40,310 bases of DNA, from contig JANRIN010000263.1 in assembly GCA_033764965.1 (NCBI GenBank), positions 1 through 40,310 on the forward strand, given 5' to 3'. The stretch is from JSC-12 sp033764965. GTDB taxonomy: Bacteria; Cyanobacteriota; Cyanobacteriia; Leptolyngbyales; Leptolyngbyaceae. The translations under genes were made by a program, and so were the position numbers. Below are positions 24,523 through 32,179 of this stretch, one piece after another. The notes beneath the pieces were generated by a model, which searched no databases, was not told where the DNA came from, and worked only from the letters and a program-made list of their open reading frames with translations. The stretch's first letter is position 1. The number at the start of each line of letters is the position of its first letter.

Positions 24523-27207
24523 ATGTTCAGCCGTTTTCCTGTTCCAATGCGTCGCTGGTTTATGGGGCTGTTTTTTAGCAGTTTGACTCTGTGCCTGTGC
24601 TTAAGTTCTCCCCGTATAGCCCTCAGCACGTTACCCTTTAACCCGTTGCCCTTTAACCATGCCAGCATTGAGCAATCAGCCGTTGCCTCAGGTTCTCAAC
24701 TGGTGCAGCAAGGAGTAAACCTTTACCAGCAAGGGGATTACAAAGGAGCGATCGCCCTCTGGCAAACCGCGCTTCAGTCTAACCAGAAGTTGCCTAACGC
24801 CAGCAGCGAAGCGATCGTGCGGGAAAATTTAGCACGAGCCTATCAGCAGATTGGGCAAAGTGAACAAGCCATTACGCAATGGGATCGAGTCGCCCAACTG
24901 TATCGTCAGTTGAATGATCAAGCCCAACTAGGACGGGCGCTCACCGAACAAGCTCAAACCTATAGCCTGATTGGGCAGCATCGCAAGGCGATCGCGATTT
25001 TGTGTAACGCCAACACCGAGGGGCAATGTTCTGCGAACAGTGCATTGCAGCGGGTCTTAAACGCCCGTGATGCCAGTACCCAAGTGGCTGCACTGGGTAG
25101 TTTAGGCAATGCCTATCGTTCAATTGGTGAATACGCAGCGGCTCAGAAGAATTTGGAGACAAGTTGGCAGATTGCCAGTCGCCTTAACCAGCCGATGCAC
25201 AAAATTTCGGCATTGACGAGTTTGGGTGTGCTCTACAATACCTTGGCTCAAGAGAGCGATCGCAAGGCGGAGAGTGCGGCTCAAAGTGGTGAATTGGATG
25301 ATGCCACTCGTTATCGCCAAATCGCCAGACAATACGACCAAAAAGCCATTCGCCCACTCCTGGAAAGTTTGGCACTGGCTCAAAGTCAAAATCATGGAAT
25401 GCAGCAATTAAGGATCGTGCGGAGTCTGATTCCGGCTTACTACCGCTCTGGTCAACTAGCTCAAGCCAGCGAGGCATGGCAGCAGGGAATCCAGTTATTA
25501 CAAGCACTGCCCGATAGTCGCGATCGGGTATTTGCGGCGATCGATCTAGCCCATTTGCTGCAATCCGATCAGGCAGTATCTCGTTTGCAATGTTTAACGG
25601 GCGATCGTCTAACGCAAGCAGAAGCCCTGCTTCAACAAGCCGTTGCCATTGCCCAACGAATTCAAGATGCTCGTGCTGCTTCCTTTGCTCTGGGAGAGTT
25701 GGGTCATGGGTTCGAATGTCGCCAAGACTGGAATCGAGCCTTGGACTTGACCCAGCAAGCCCGTCTCGCTGCCGAACAAACCTTAGAAGCCAAGGATAGC
25801 CTCTATTTATGGGAATGGCAGACCGGGCGCATCCTCAAACGGCTGAATCAAGACCTGAAGGCGATCTCGGCTTACGAACGAGCAATCGCCACTCTGGAGT
25901 CGATTCGCGGCGATATTTTAACCGCGACTCGTGATATTCAATTTGACTTTCGAGATACGATCGAGCCAATTTATCGAGAACTGGTAGAACTCAAACTCAG
26001 ACAGGAAACACCGATTCAAGTAGGTACAAAGTCTCTCAATCAAACGAATCAATCAAACAATTTTCGCTCTATCTTACGCAACATTGACAGTTTGAAATTA
26101 GCAGAACTGCAAAATTACTTTGGGAGTGAATGTGTCATTGCGACGGTTAATCAAGAGAGTATTGATCTGGGTGCCAAAACAGCCGCAGCCGTATTCAATA
26201 CGATCATTCTCAATCATCAAACAGCAGTGATCGCTAGCTTGCCCAATGGACAGCAGTTTTTCACTTGGCTAGACATTCCAGAGCAACAGATCATCAATCA
26301 AATTAATACCTATCGAATTGGGTTAGAAGAAGCCCGCTTCGACTACAATTCTCAACCCGCTCAGCAGCTATACGATTGGTTGGTACGACCGTTTGAAACG
26401 GCTTTGCAGCAAGCGAAGGTGAATACATTAGTCTTTGTGCAGGATGGAATTTTCCGCACCGTACCCATGACAGCGTTGCATGATGGCAACCAGTTCTTAA
26501 TCCAGAAATACGCGATCGCCACGACCCCCAGCCTTACCCTCACCGATCCCAAGTCCTTGCAACGAAATAATTTGCGTGTGCTGGCATTAGGACTGACTCA
26601 AGCTGCCACCGTCGGAGAATTTTCCTTTCGTCCCCTGCCCAATGTGGCGAATGAACTGTCCGGTATCCAGGAACTCATTCCAGGCAGTAAACAATTGTTG
26701 GATGGAGAGTTTACGCGCGATCGCCTGAAGCAAGAACTCAGTGAAACGGTCTATCCTGTGCTGCACGTTGCCACGCATGGCAAATTTGCTACCGATCCCC
26801 AAGACACCTTCATCGTCACCGGGGATGCCCAAAAGCTCACCTTCAACGAACTCGATCGCCTGATTCGCAGCGTTTCCCGTAACACTGAACCGCTGGAGTT
26901 GCTATCCCTCACCGCCTGCGAAACCGCCGTGGGCAATGACCGTTCTGCCCTGGGTCTAGCGGGGGTTGCCGTCCAAGCGGGAGCCAGAAGCGCGATCGCG
27001 TCCCTGTGGTCTGTCAATGATGCTGCCACCGCAAAGCTTTCCACGGAATTTTATGCTCAGTTGCGAAATCCCCAGGTCAGTAAGGCGAAAGCCTTGCAAA
27101 CTGCCCAAAAAGCTTTCATTGAAGGGAAGGCGACCGTTGATGGCATTGCCGACCCGACCCATCCCGCCTACTGGTCATCTTTTGTGTTGATTGGCAATTG
27201 GTTATAG
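24523..27207 (+). CDS. Exported TPR-CHAT domain protein (caspase-like)
   Basis: An 894-residue protein. The N-terminus (RRWFMGLFFSSLTLCLCLSSPRIALS) is a signal peptide, so the protein is probably exported. Residues about 60-460 are TPR-like helical repeats (LVQQGVNLYQQGDYKGAIALWQTAL, then GNAYRSIGEYAAAQKNLETS, and others). The C-terminal ~330 residues form a CHAT (caspase HetF-associated with TPRs) peptidase domain with the catalytic dyad H752 in HVATHGKF and C799 in LTACETAVG, followed by GLAGVAVQAGARSAIASLW. Both residues are present, so an active cysteine peptidase is expected. Cyanobacteria hold many such genes; substrates are mostly unknown. The ABC-class ATPase starts 9 bp downstream. 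Confidence 0.93.
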   Translation: MFSRFPVPMRRWFMGLFFSSLTLCLCLSSPRIALSTLPFNPLPFNHASIEQSAVASGSQLVQQGVNLYQQGDYKGAIALWQTALQSNQKLPNASSEAIVRENLARAYQQIGQSEQAITQWDRVAQLYRQLNDQAQLGRALTEQAQTYSLIGQHRKAIAILCNANTEGQCSANSALQRVLNARDASTQVAALGSLGNAYRSIGEYAAAQKNLETSWQIASRLNQPMHKISALTSLGVLYNTLAQESDRKAESAAQSGELDDATRYRQIARQYDQKAIRPLLESLALAQSQNHGMQQLRIVRSLIPAYYRSGQLAQASEAWQQGIQLLQALPDSRDRVFAAIDLAHLLQSDQAVSRLQCLTGDRLTQAEALLQQAVAIAQRIQDARAASFALGELGHGFECRQDWNRALDLTQQARLAAEQTLEAKDSLYLWEWQTGRILKRLNQDLKAISAYERAIATLESIRGDILTATRDIQFDFRDTIEPIYRELVELKLRQETPIQVGTKSLNQTNQSNNFRSILRNIDSLKLAELQNYFGSECVIATVNQESIDLGAKTAAAVFNTIILNHQTAVIASLPNGQQFFTWLDIPEQQIINQINTYRIGLEEARFDYNSQPAQQLYDWLVRPFETALQQAKVNTLVFVQDGIFRTVPMTALHDGNQFLIQKYAIATTPSLTLTDPKSLQRNNLRVLALGLTQAATVGEFSFRPLPNVANELSGIQELIPGSKQLLDGEFTRDRLKQELSETVYPVLHVATHGKFATDPQDTFIVTGDAQKLTFNELDRLIRSVSRNTEPLELLSLTACETAVGNDRSALGLAGVAVQAGARSAIASLWSVNDAATAKLSTEFYAQLRNPQVSKAKALQTAQKAFIEGKATVDGIADPTHPAYWSSFVLIGNWL

Positions 27208-27216
27208 GGGTGGAAC

Positions 27217-28905
27217 ATGACGACTCACACCGCATTACGCCAATTGCTCAACCGGATTGATGGGCAGAGCTACAAAGCCTACAAGGATCTGGAACGGGAA
27301 TATCAATTTCCCGATTTCACCTTGCTCATCGATCGCGTCCAGGGCGACCCCTTTGCCTCACCGAGCCAGTGTCGGGTGCGGATGCCCCAGGTTAAGGCAA
27401 AACTACCCAGGGTGCTGTACGCCAATCTCAGTCGGGAAATTGCGCTGCGAGATTATCTGACTCGCCAGTGCGATCGCGTGGCTCATACCCTGCGACAAAA
27501 GCGGGGCAGTGGGAGTAGCGGCTTGATTGCCATTAGCCAGCCCGGTCAAGCTGTTTTGGAGCGGACTTCTGCCTTTGTGGATGATAACTGGGTGGAACTG
27601 CGCTTTGTAGTAGGGTTGCCTGCCTTTGGACGACGAGTGGCTGGGCAACAAGCCGCCGAAATGTTGTGTGATGATTTGCCGGAACTAATCGATCGATCCT
27701 TGCGGTATGATGCGCTCGATGCCAAAGCGGTCTTGGCTCACGTCGAAACCGCAGAAGATGCCGATTGGCTACGATTGCACCTGGCAGAACACAACCTGGT
27801 CGCCTTCATTGCCGATGGGGCGATTCTGCCGCGCCGCAGTGGAGTAGACGATCGTCCTTTACCCGACGGCATTCCCTTTCAGGCTCCAGAGTCCTTACGG
27901 GTAGAGTTCGCTTGTCCCAATCGTGGCACGATAACGGGCATGGGCATTCCTGCCGGAATTACCTTAATTGTGGGGGGTGGCTATCACGGCAAATCCACAT
28001 TGCTACACGCGATCGCGCGGGGCGTATACAACCACATTCCCACTGATGGGCGCGAGTTTGTGATTACTAATCCGGCAGCGGTCAAAATTCGGGCGGAGGA
28101 TGGACGCAGTGTTGCCCATGTGGATATTTCGCCGTTCATCAATCGCTTACCGTTGGGACGCTCTACCACCCAATTTTCCACCGAGAATGCCAGCGGTAGT
28201 ACATCTCAAGCTGCCACCATTATGGAAGCCCTGGAAGCCGGAACGCAATTGCTCCTGGTGGATGAAGACACCTCCGCCACCAACTTCATGATTCGCGATC
28301 GCCGGATGCAAGCCTTGATCAGCAAAGACAAAGAACCGATCACCCCTTTTATCGACAAAGTGCGCCAACTCTTCACCGAGCATCATGTTTCTACGATCCT
28401 GGTGATGGGCGGCAGTGGCGACTATTTTGATGTAGCGGATACAGTCATTGCCATGCAGGACTTTCAACCGCAGGATGTCACCCACCAGGCAAAAGCGATC
28501 GCCCAGCAATACACCACCCATCGCACCGCTGAAGGGGGACAGCACTTTGGAGCCATCACCCCACGCCGCTTACCCGCTTTGAAATCGGAGGATTTCGTCA
28601 AGTGGAAAGCCCACGATCTGGATACTATCCTGCTTGATCGTGAAGAAATTGACCTATCCGCAGTTGAACAACTGGTCGATCCGGCTCAACTTCGGGCGAT
28701 CGCGGCAACCCTGGTTTACCTCCAGGAACACTACCTGAATGGCACTTACACGATCGTTGAACTGCTCGACCATGCCCTGGCAGACATTCAAGCAGGCGGT
28801 TTCGATCCCCTCACCTTCTGTCCTCCTGGCGACTTTGCCCACTTCCGTCGCTTTGAACTCGCCGCCGCTCTAAACCGTTGGCGTAAGTTAGTCAGAGAAG
28901 GTTAA
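27217..28905 (+). CDS. ABC-class ATPase domain protein (COG3044)
   Basis: A 562-residue predicted ATPase of the ABC class, a family related to the RNA-binding trypanosome protein MRB1590. The N-terminal domain (1-~230) is family specific. Walker A is GGGYHGKST at residues 253-261 (K259). A signature-like region follows (STENASGSTSQAATIMEALEAG), then Walker B (LLLVDEDTSATNFM) and an H-loop region near ILVMGGSGDYFDVAD. There is no membrane domain, so it is not a transporter. It starts 9 bp after the TPR-CHAT stop, so co-transcription is very likely. Molecular function in bacteria is unknown; a nucleic-acid role is inference from homology. Confidence 0.92.
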   Translation: MTTHTALRQLLNRIDGQSYKAYKDLEREYQFPDFTLLIDRVQGDPFASPSQCRVRMPQVKAKLPRVLYANLSREIALRDYLTRQCDRVAHTLRQKRGSGSSGLIAISQPGQAVLERTSAFVDDNWVELRFVVGLPAFGRRVAGQQAAEMLCDDLPELIDRSLRYDALDAKAVLAHVETAEDADWLRLHLAEHNLVAFIADGAILPRRSGVDDRPLPDGIPFQAPESLRVEFACPNRGTITGMGIPAGITLIVGGGYHGKSTLLHAIARGVYNHIPTDGREFVITNPAAVKIRAEDGRSVAHVDISPFINRLPLGRSTTQFSTENASGSTSQAATIMEALEAGTQLLLVDEDTSATNFMIRDRRMQALISKDKEPITPFIDKVRQLFTEHHVSTILVMGGSGDYFDVADTVIAMQDFQPQDVTHQAKAIAQQYTTHRTAEGGQHFGAITPRRLPALKSEDFVKWKAHDLDTILLDREEIDLSAVEQLVDPAQLRAIAATLVYLQEHYLNGTYTIVELLDHALADIQAGGFDPLTFCPPGDFAHFRRFELAAALNRWRKLVREG

Positions 28906-28983
28906 AGAGAAGTGGAATTAGCAGAATCAGGCAAACAAAAAATGGCAGGATAAATCAACTACTTCATTTGGAGATTTATTCAA

Positions 28984-29661
28984 ATGACTTTTAACATTCG
29001 CCAATTAGATCATCTTTCCTATGATGACGTTGAACCCATCCTGGACGACTACATCAATGGAGCGATCCAGCAATTCGTTAATTCTCCCGAAGGAAAAGCA
29101 CACATTGAAGCCTACCCAGAAGGAGGTTACTGGATTGGCAGTTTCATTGAGATGGGTTACCTCTATGGCGAGGTGCCGCTCCCAAAAATGACGAAAGGAG
29201 ATGTGCAAAACCTGATGGAGTATACGCTGCCGCGCAAAGTCACTATTTTCGATCCATCTGAAGCTGAAGCTGCCATTCCTGAACTCGTTGCTTTCTGGAA
29301 ATTTATTCAACGCGAGTATCAATTTCGGAGTGCTGGCGCGATCGGGAAATATTTGGAAACCCTTGCGTCTAAATTTCCAGCCATGATGTGTGACCCAACC
29401 AGAGGCGGAATTGCCAAAGCATTCATGATGATGGGACATCAAGCCGGATTTGACATGACCACTCAAGCTGGGATTCAAGCATTCCAGCAACATTACAACA
29501 ACAGCCTCAAATCTGATTCTCCCGATGCCATAACAAACACTCTAAAAGCAGCAATTCAAGGTGGCTTACCTCCGTCCCCATCGATCCCAAAAGGGGTCGG
29601 CGCAGCAAAAACTAACTCAACTAAGCAAACTCGCAAGAAATCAGGACGCAAAAAGAAATGA
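28984..29661 (+). CDS. Conserved hypothetical protein with lysine-rich tail
   Basis: A 225-residue soluble protein. It looks mainly alpha-helical, with ordered segments LSYDDVEPILDDYINGAIQQFVNS, YWIGSFIEMGYLYGEVPLPKMTKGDVQNLMEYTLPRKV and ELVAFWKFIQREYQF. The last ~20 residues are basic and probably disordered (TKQTRKKSGRKKK), which could contact nucleic acid or be a linker. A TTGGAG sequence lies upstream of the ATG at 28984. It follows the ATPase by 78 bp on the same strand. I recognise similar cyanobacterial hypothetical proteins but no named family or function. Confidence 0.75.
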   Translation: MTFNIRQLDHLSYDDVEPILDDYINGAIQQFVNSPEGKAHIEAYPEGGYWIGSFIEMGYLYGEVPLPKMTKGDVQNLMEYTLPRKVTIFDPSEAEAAIPELVAFWKFIQREYQFRSAGAIGKYLETLASKFPAMMCDPTRGGIAKAFMMMGHQAGFDMTTQAGIQAFQQHYNNSLKSDSPDAITNTLKAAIQGGLPPSPSIPKGVGAAKTNSTKQTRKKSGRKKK

Positions 29662-29765
29662 AATCCTCTACCTGGAGGCGATTCTGCGAAGTTTGGGAAG
29701 TTGCAGTAGAATCAAGGCATTCTGATGGGCGCATTGAGGTCTGTCAGAAGGTTTTAGCAAACTAT

Positions 29766-29869
29766 AGCTTTGGTCAGAACGCTTAGGACAAAGCGAATTG
29801 CTGAAAAGCCGATTCCAGGTAGGCGCTCTGACTCGCCTCTGCCATGTTGCACATAGCGACAGCTATACT
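29766..29869 (+). repeat. Copy A of a ~103-bp dispersed promoter-like repeat
   Basis: 104 bp that align with 39394-39495 at about 80% identity (hand count), the first 26 bases being identical. Both copies keep a potential stem (CAGAACGC with GCG[C/T]TCTG) and end in a -10-like hexamer, here TATACT at 29864-29869. The end lies 45 bp before the ATG at 29915. The conserved TTGCAC is only 11 bp from the -10, too close for a standard -35. Confidence 0.75.
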
Positions 29870-29914
29870 CAACGGTTTGAAACTTGAATTGATCCCAGAG
29901 GAGCTTGAAGAACG

Positions 29915-30289
29915 ATGAACTCCGATTCCTTAATTCAATTACTGCAATCCAGTGTACGTGTCACCTTGGGAGCAACAACTTCCTTGATTGAGGTTTTGCA
30001 AGACCCAACGAAACGGAATGAGAACCTGACCAAACTCAGACAGGAGTGGAGCAAGTTATCTGAAGAATGGGAGAGCAAAGGAACGGTTACGGAGCAGGAA
30101 GCCCGCGCCTTTGTTAACAACTGGTTCACCCAACGCAATGCGTCTGCTGGTAGTGCATCGAGTGCCACCGTAACCGTGGAAGCCCCCGTCGTGACCACTA
30201 CGCCTGATGTTCAGGTTGAGTTGCAGGAACTAACTGCTCAAATTGCCGCGATCCGATCGGAGCTAGAGAAGATGAGGAGTGTTGAGTAA
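29915..30289 (+). CDS. Small coiled-coil, phasin-like hypothetical protein
   Basis: A 124-residue protein. Residues 1-70 form amphipathic helices (LIQLLQSSVRVTLGATTSLIEVLQD..., LRQEWSKLSEEWESKGTVTEQEARAFVNNWF), then an S/T/A/V-rich linker, and a C-terminal coiled coil (VQVELQELTAQIAAIRSELEKM). The layout recalls phasin-like or scaffold proteins, but I do not assign a family. GAGGAG lies about 11-16 bases upstream of the ATG. The repeat at 29766-29869 provides its likely promoter region. It converges on the kinase-like gene across a heptamer repeat. Confidence 0.7.
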   Translation: MNSDSLIQLLQSSVRVTLGATTSLIEVLQDPTKRNENLTKLRQEWSKLSEEWESKGTVTEQEARAFVNNWFTQRNASAGSASSATVTVEAPVVTTTPDVQVELQELTAQIAAIRSELEKMRSVE

Positions 30290-30300
30290 GAATTTAGAGT

Positions 30301-30356
30301 GTCATTGGTCATTCGTCCCTCGTCCTTTGCCAGTGGACTATGACCTATGACGAATG
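30301..30356. repeat. Heptamer repeats with inverted arms between convergent genes
   Basis: Four heptamers (GTCATTG, GTCATTC, GTCCCTC, GTCCTTT; 30301-30328) are followed by a tract containing CTATGAC twice. CATTCGTC (30310-30317) and GACGAATG (30349-30356) are perfect 8-bp inverted arms. Lying 11 bp after one stop and 4 bp before the other, it may act as a transcript-end structure for both genes, though no U-run is present. Confidence 0.55.
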
Positions 30357-30359
30357 GCA

Positions 30360-31028
30360 TCACCCTTGCCGCGAGAGTTTGGTGGTGACTCGGCAAAATA
30401 GACGATAACTAGCGCGAACGCCATCGAGTAGCGCGTAGGGAACTCGTAGCCGCAGGGGAGCAATCAAGGGGCGGTAGAGCCAGTAGTAAGCTCGTTTCAG
30501 ATTTTTCCACTTGGAGCAAGTTTCTTCGTGCAAAAAGTCTGAAACATCCACCACGAACCCTCGCCCCTGATGCAACATCACATTGCGTCCATGCACATCA
30601 TGCGGGTATAACCCTTGCTGGCGGGCATAGTCCAGCGCCGCATCAATATCTCGAATCACCTGATGTGGGATAGGAATGCCGCGATGCACGCAATCATACA
30701 GGGTGATGCCGTAGAGCCGTCGCAGAATTAGAAAGTTCTTCTCGCCAAACAAACACTCTGAGAAGGCAGGATGGGAACCCAGCCGACGGTAAACTTCCAT
30801 CTCCTCATCAAAGCCCGGACGATCGGGAGCATACACTTTAACCACCCAGTTGGGGTGATCGGGATGACATAAGACAGCGGCGTAGTTTCCTCTGCCCAGT
30901 ACTTGCCAGGGAGCGGGAACGTAATGTGCCACGATCGGATCATGGGGAGCAACACTTTCAATTTGCAGGGTTGGAAGCAAATCCTTGTGGACGCTGGCAA
31001 TCAATGAGTTGAGACGTGAGTCATCCAT
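30360..31028 (-). CDS. Protein-kinase-like (small Ser/Thr kinase or InaA-type) protein
   Basis: A 222-residue protein with a short protein-kinase-like fold. The glycine-rich loop is VLGRGNYAAVL, the ATP-binding Lys is in WVVKVYAPD, the catalytic loop is YPHDVHGRNVML (HxDx...N type with D after H), and the metal-binding Asp is in VVDVSDF. The C-terminal lobe is reduced and ends in basic helices that could lie on the membrane. Such mini-kinases include sugar or lipopolysaccharide kinases and true protein kinases; the sequence does not decide. It is divergent from the GT2 gene at 31192, so a link to glycan synthesis is possible but unproven. Confidence 0.7.
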   Translation of the reverse strand: MDDSRLNSLIASVHKDLLPTLQIESVAPHDPIVAHYVPAPWQVLGRGNYAAVLCHPDHPNWVVKVYAPDRPGFDEEMEVYRRLGSHPAFSECLFGEKNFLILRRLYGITLYDCVHRGIPIPHQVIRDIDAALDYARQQGLYPHDVHGRNVMLHQGRGFVVDVSDFLHEETCSKWKNLKRAYYWLYRPLIAPLRLRVPYALLDGVRASYRLFCRVTTKLSRQG

Positions 31029-31073
31029 TTTTCCCTTAACCCAATCCTGTTTCGTGGTACAGTCTTTCAGGCA

Positions 31074-31113
31074 TTGAAGGGCACCCGCTTGAAGCGGGTT
31101 GAGCCTACTTCAA
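31074..31113. repeat. Nested extragenic palindrome
   Basis: An inner hairpin (ACCCGCT 31083-31089 / AGCGGGT 31093-31099) is enclosed by TTGAAG (31074-31079) and CTTCAA (31108-31113). It lies between two divergent genes, has no U-run, and looks like a REP-type dispersed palindrome. Confidence 0.55.
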
Positions 31114-31191
31114 GGGTAAATGATTCCCCCAGTGATCTGCCTTAGAGCCGGATGATTGAGATAGGGAGTGGACAACAATTGCGGATGGAGT

Positions 31192-32112
31192 ATGAGTTTT
31201 GAGTTGCCTCATGTCTCAGTCATCATGCCCTGCTACAACCAGGGGCAGTACGTTGATGAAGCTGTCGCCAGCGTTTTCGCCCAAACCGATCAAAACTTTG
31301 AACTGATCATCATCAACGATGGCTCTACGGATGGCGCAACAATACAGCGGCTTAAAACTTATGAGCAGTCGAGTGAGCAGCCAAAGCTGACGGTAATTCA
31401 TACGGAAAATCAAGGTCCTTCCGCCGCCCGCAATATAGGCATTCAGCAGGCAAAGGGACAATACATTTTGCCGCTTGATGCGGACGATCGCATTGCACCC
31501 ACCTTTCTGGAAAAAGCCGTTCCCATCCTGGACACCCATCCCACCGTGGGAATTGTCTACACCCAGGCAGAACTGTTTGGCGAACAGTCAGGACGGTTTG
31601 ACTTACCCCCTTACAACTTTCCTGATATTTTGCTAGGAAACATGATTTTCAACACCAGCCTGTATCGCAAAACCGATTGGGAACAAGCGGGGGGATACAA
31701 CAAAAATATGGTTTGGGGATGGGAAGACTACGATTTTTGGTTGTCCATCCTGCAACTGGGACGAGAGGTGGTGCAAATTCCCGAAGTCCTGTATTTTCAC
31801 CGAGAAGTAGCAAACTCCCGCAGTCAGCAAATGACCCAGGATGATTGGGTGAGAAGTTATGCTCAAATTTTCCGCAACCATCCCACCCTGTATGCGGATC
31901 ACATCGAAGTTTTATTTCAACACCTAACCGCATTGCGAGAGGATGCTCAAGCGACCCATCACCGCTTACGCCAAACGGAACTTCGGATGTTTGGAATCGC
32001 AGACAGCGTACAGCAAAGCAAGTTTTGGCAATTACGCCATCGATGGTGCAAACTCCGCCAACAGTTAGGATTTGGGGTAGAAAACATCGATCCATTGCTT
32101 GCTCCTAAGTGA
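31192..32112 (+). CDS. Glycosyltransferase family 2 protein
   Basis: A GT-A fold glycosyltransferase of 306 residues from the ATG at 31192 (a GTG at 31168 gives 314; neither spacing to a GGAG is ideal). It opens with the family start VSVIMPCYNQGQYVDEAVASVFAQT, then IINDGSTDG, the DXD-type LPLDADDRI, and an acceptor region WGWEDYDFWL containing the catalytic-base ED. No membrane helix, so cytoplasmic or peripheral. A second, larger GT2 enzyme follows 67 bp downstream on the same strand, suggesting joint work on one surface glycan. Donor and acceptor are unknown. Confidence 0.92.
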   Translation: MSFELPHVSVIMPCYNQGQYVDEAVASVFAQTDQNFELIIINDGSTDGATIQRLKTYEQSSEQPKLTVIHTENQGPSAARNIGIQQAKGQYILPLDADDRIAPTFLEKAVPILDTHPTVGIVYTQAELFGEQSGRFDLPPYNFPDILLGNMIFNTSLYRKTDWEQAGGYNKNMVWGWEDYDFWLSILQLGREVVQIPEVLYFHREVANSRSQQMTQDDWVRSYAQIFRNHPTLYADHIEVLFQHLTALREDAQATHHRLRQTELRMFGIADSVQQSKFWQLRHRWCKLRQQLGFGVENIDPLLAPK

Positions 32113-32179
32113 AGATTACGTTTGCCAGCCCAACTGCCGTTTATCCATGCTGTTTTACCTACGATCGGGACATTAAATT

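Noticed and set aside
25708..25718. GGGTTCGAATG resembling a tRNA T-loop
   Set aside because: It lies inside the TPR-CHAT coding frame and no cloverleaf can be built around it.
29847..29869. TTGCAC as a -35 box for the TATACT hexamer
   Set aside because: The spacing is 11 bp rather than 16-18; the same holds for TTACAC in the second copy.
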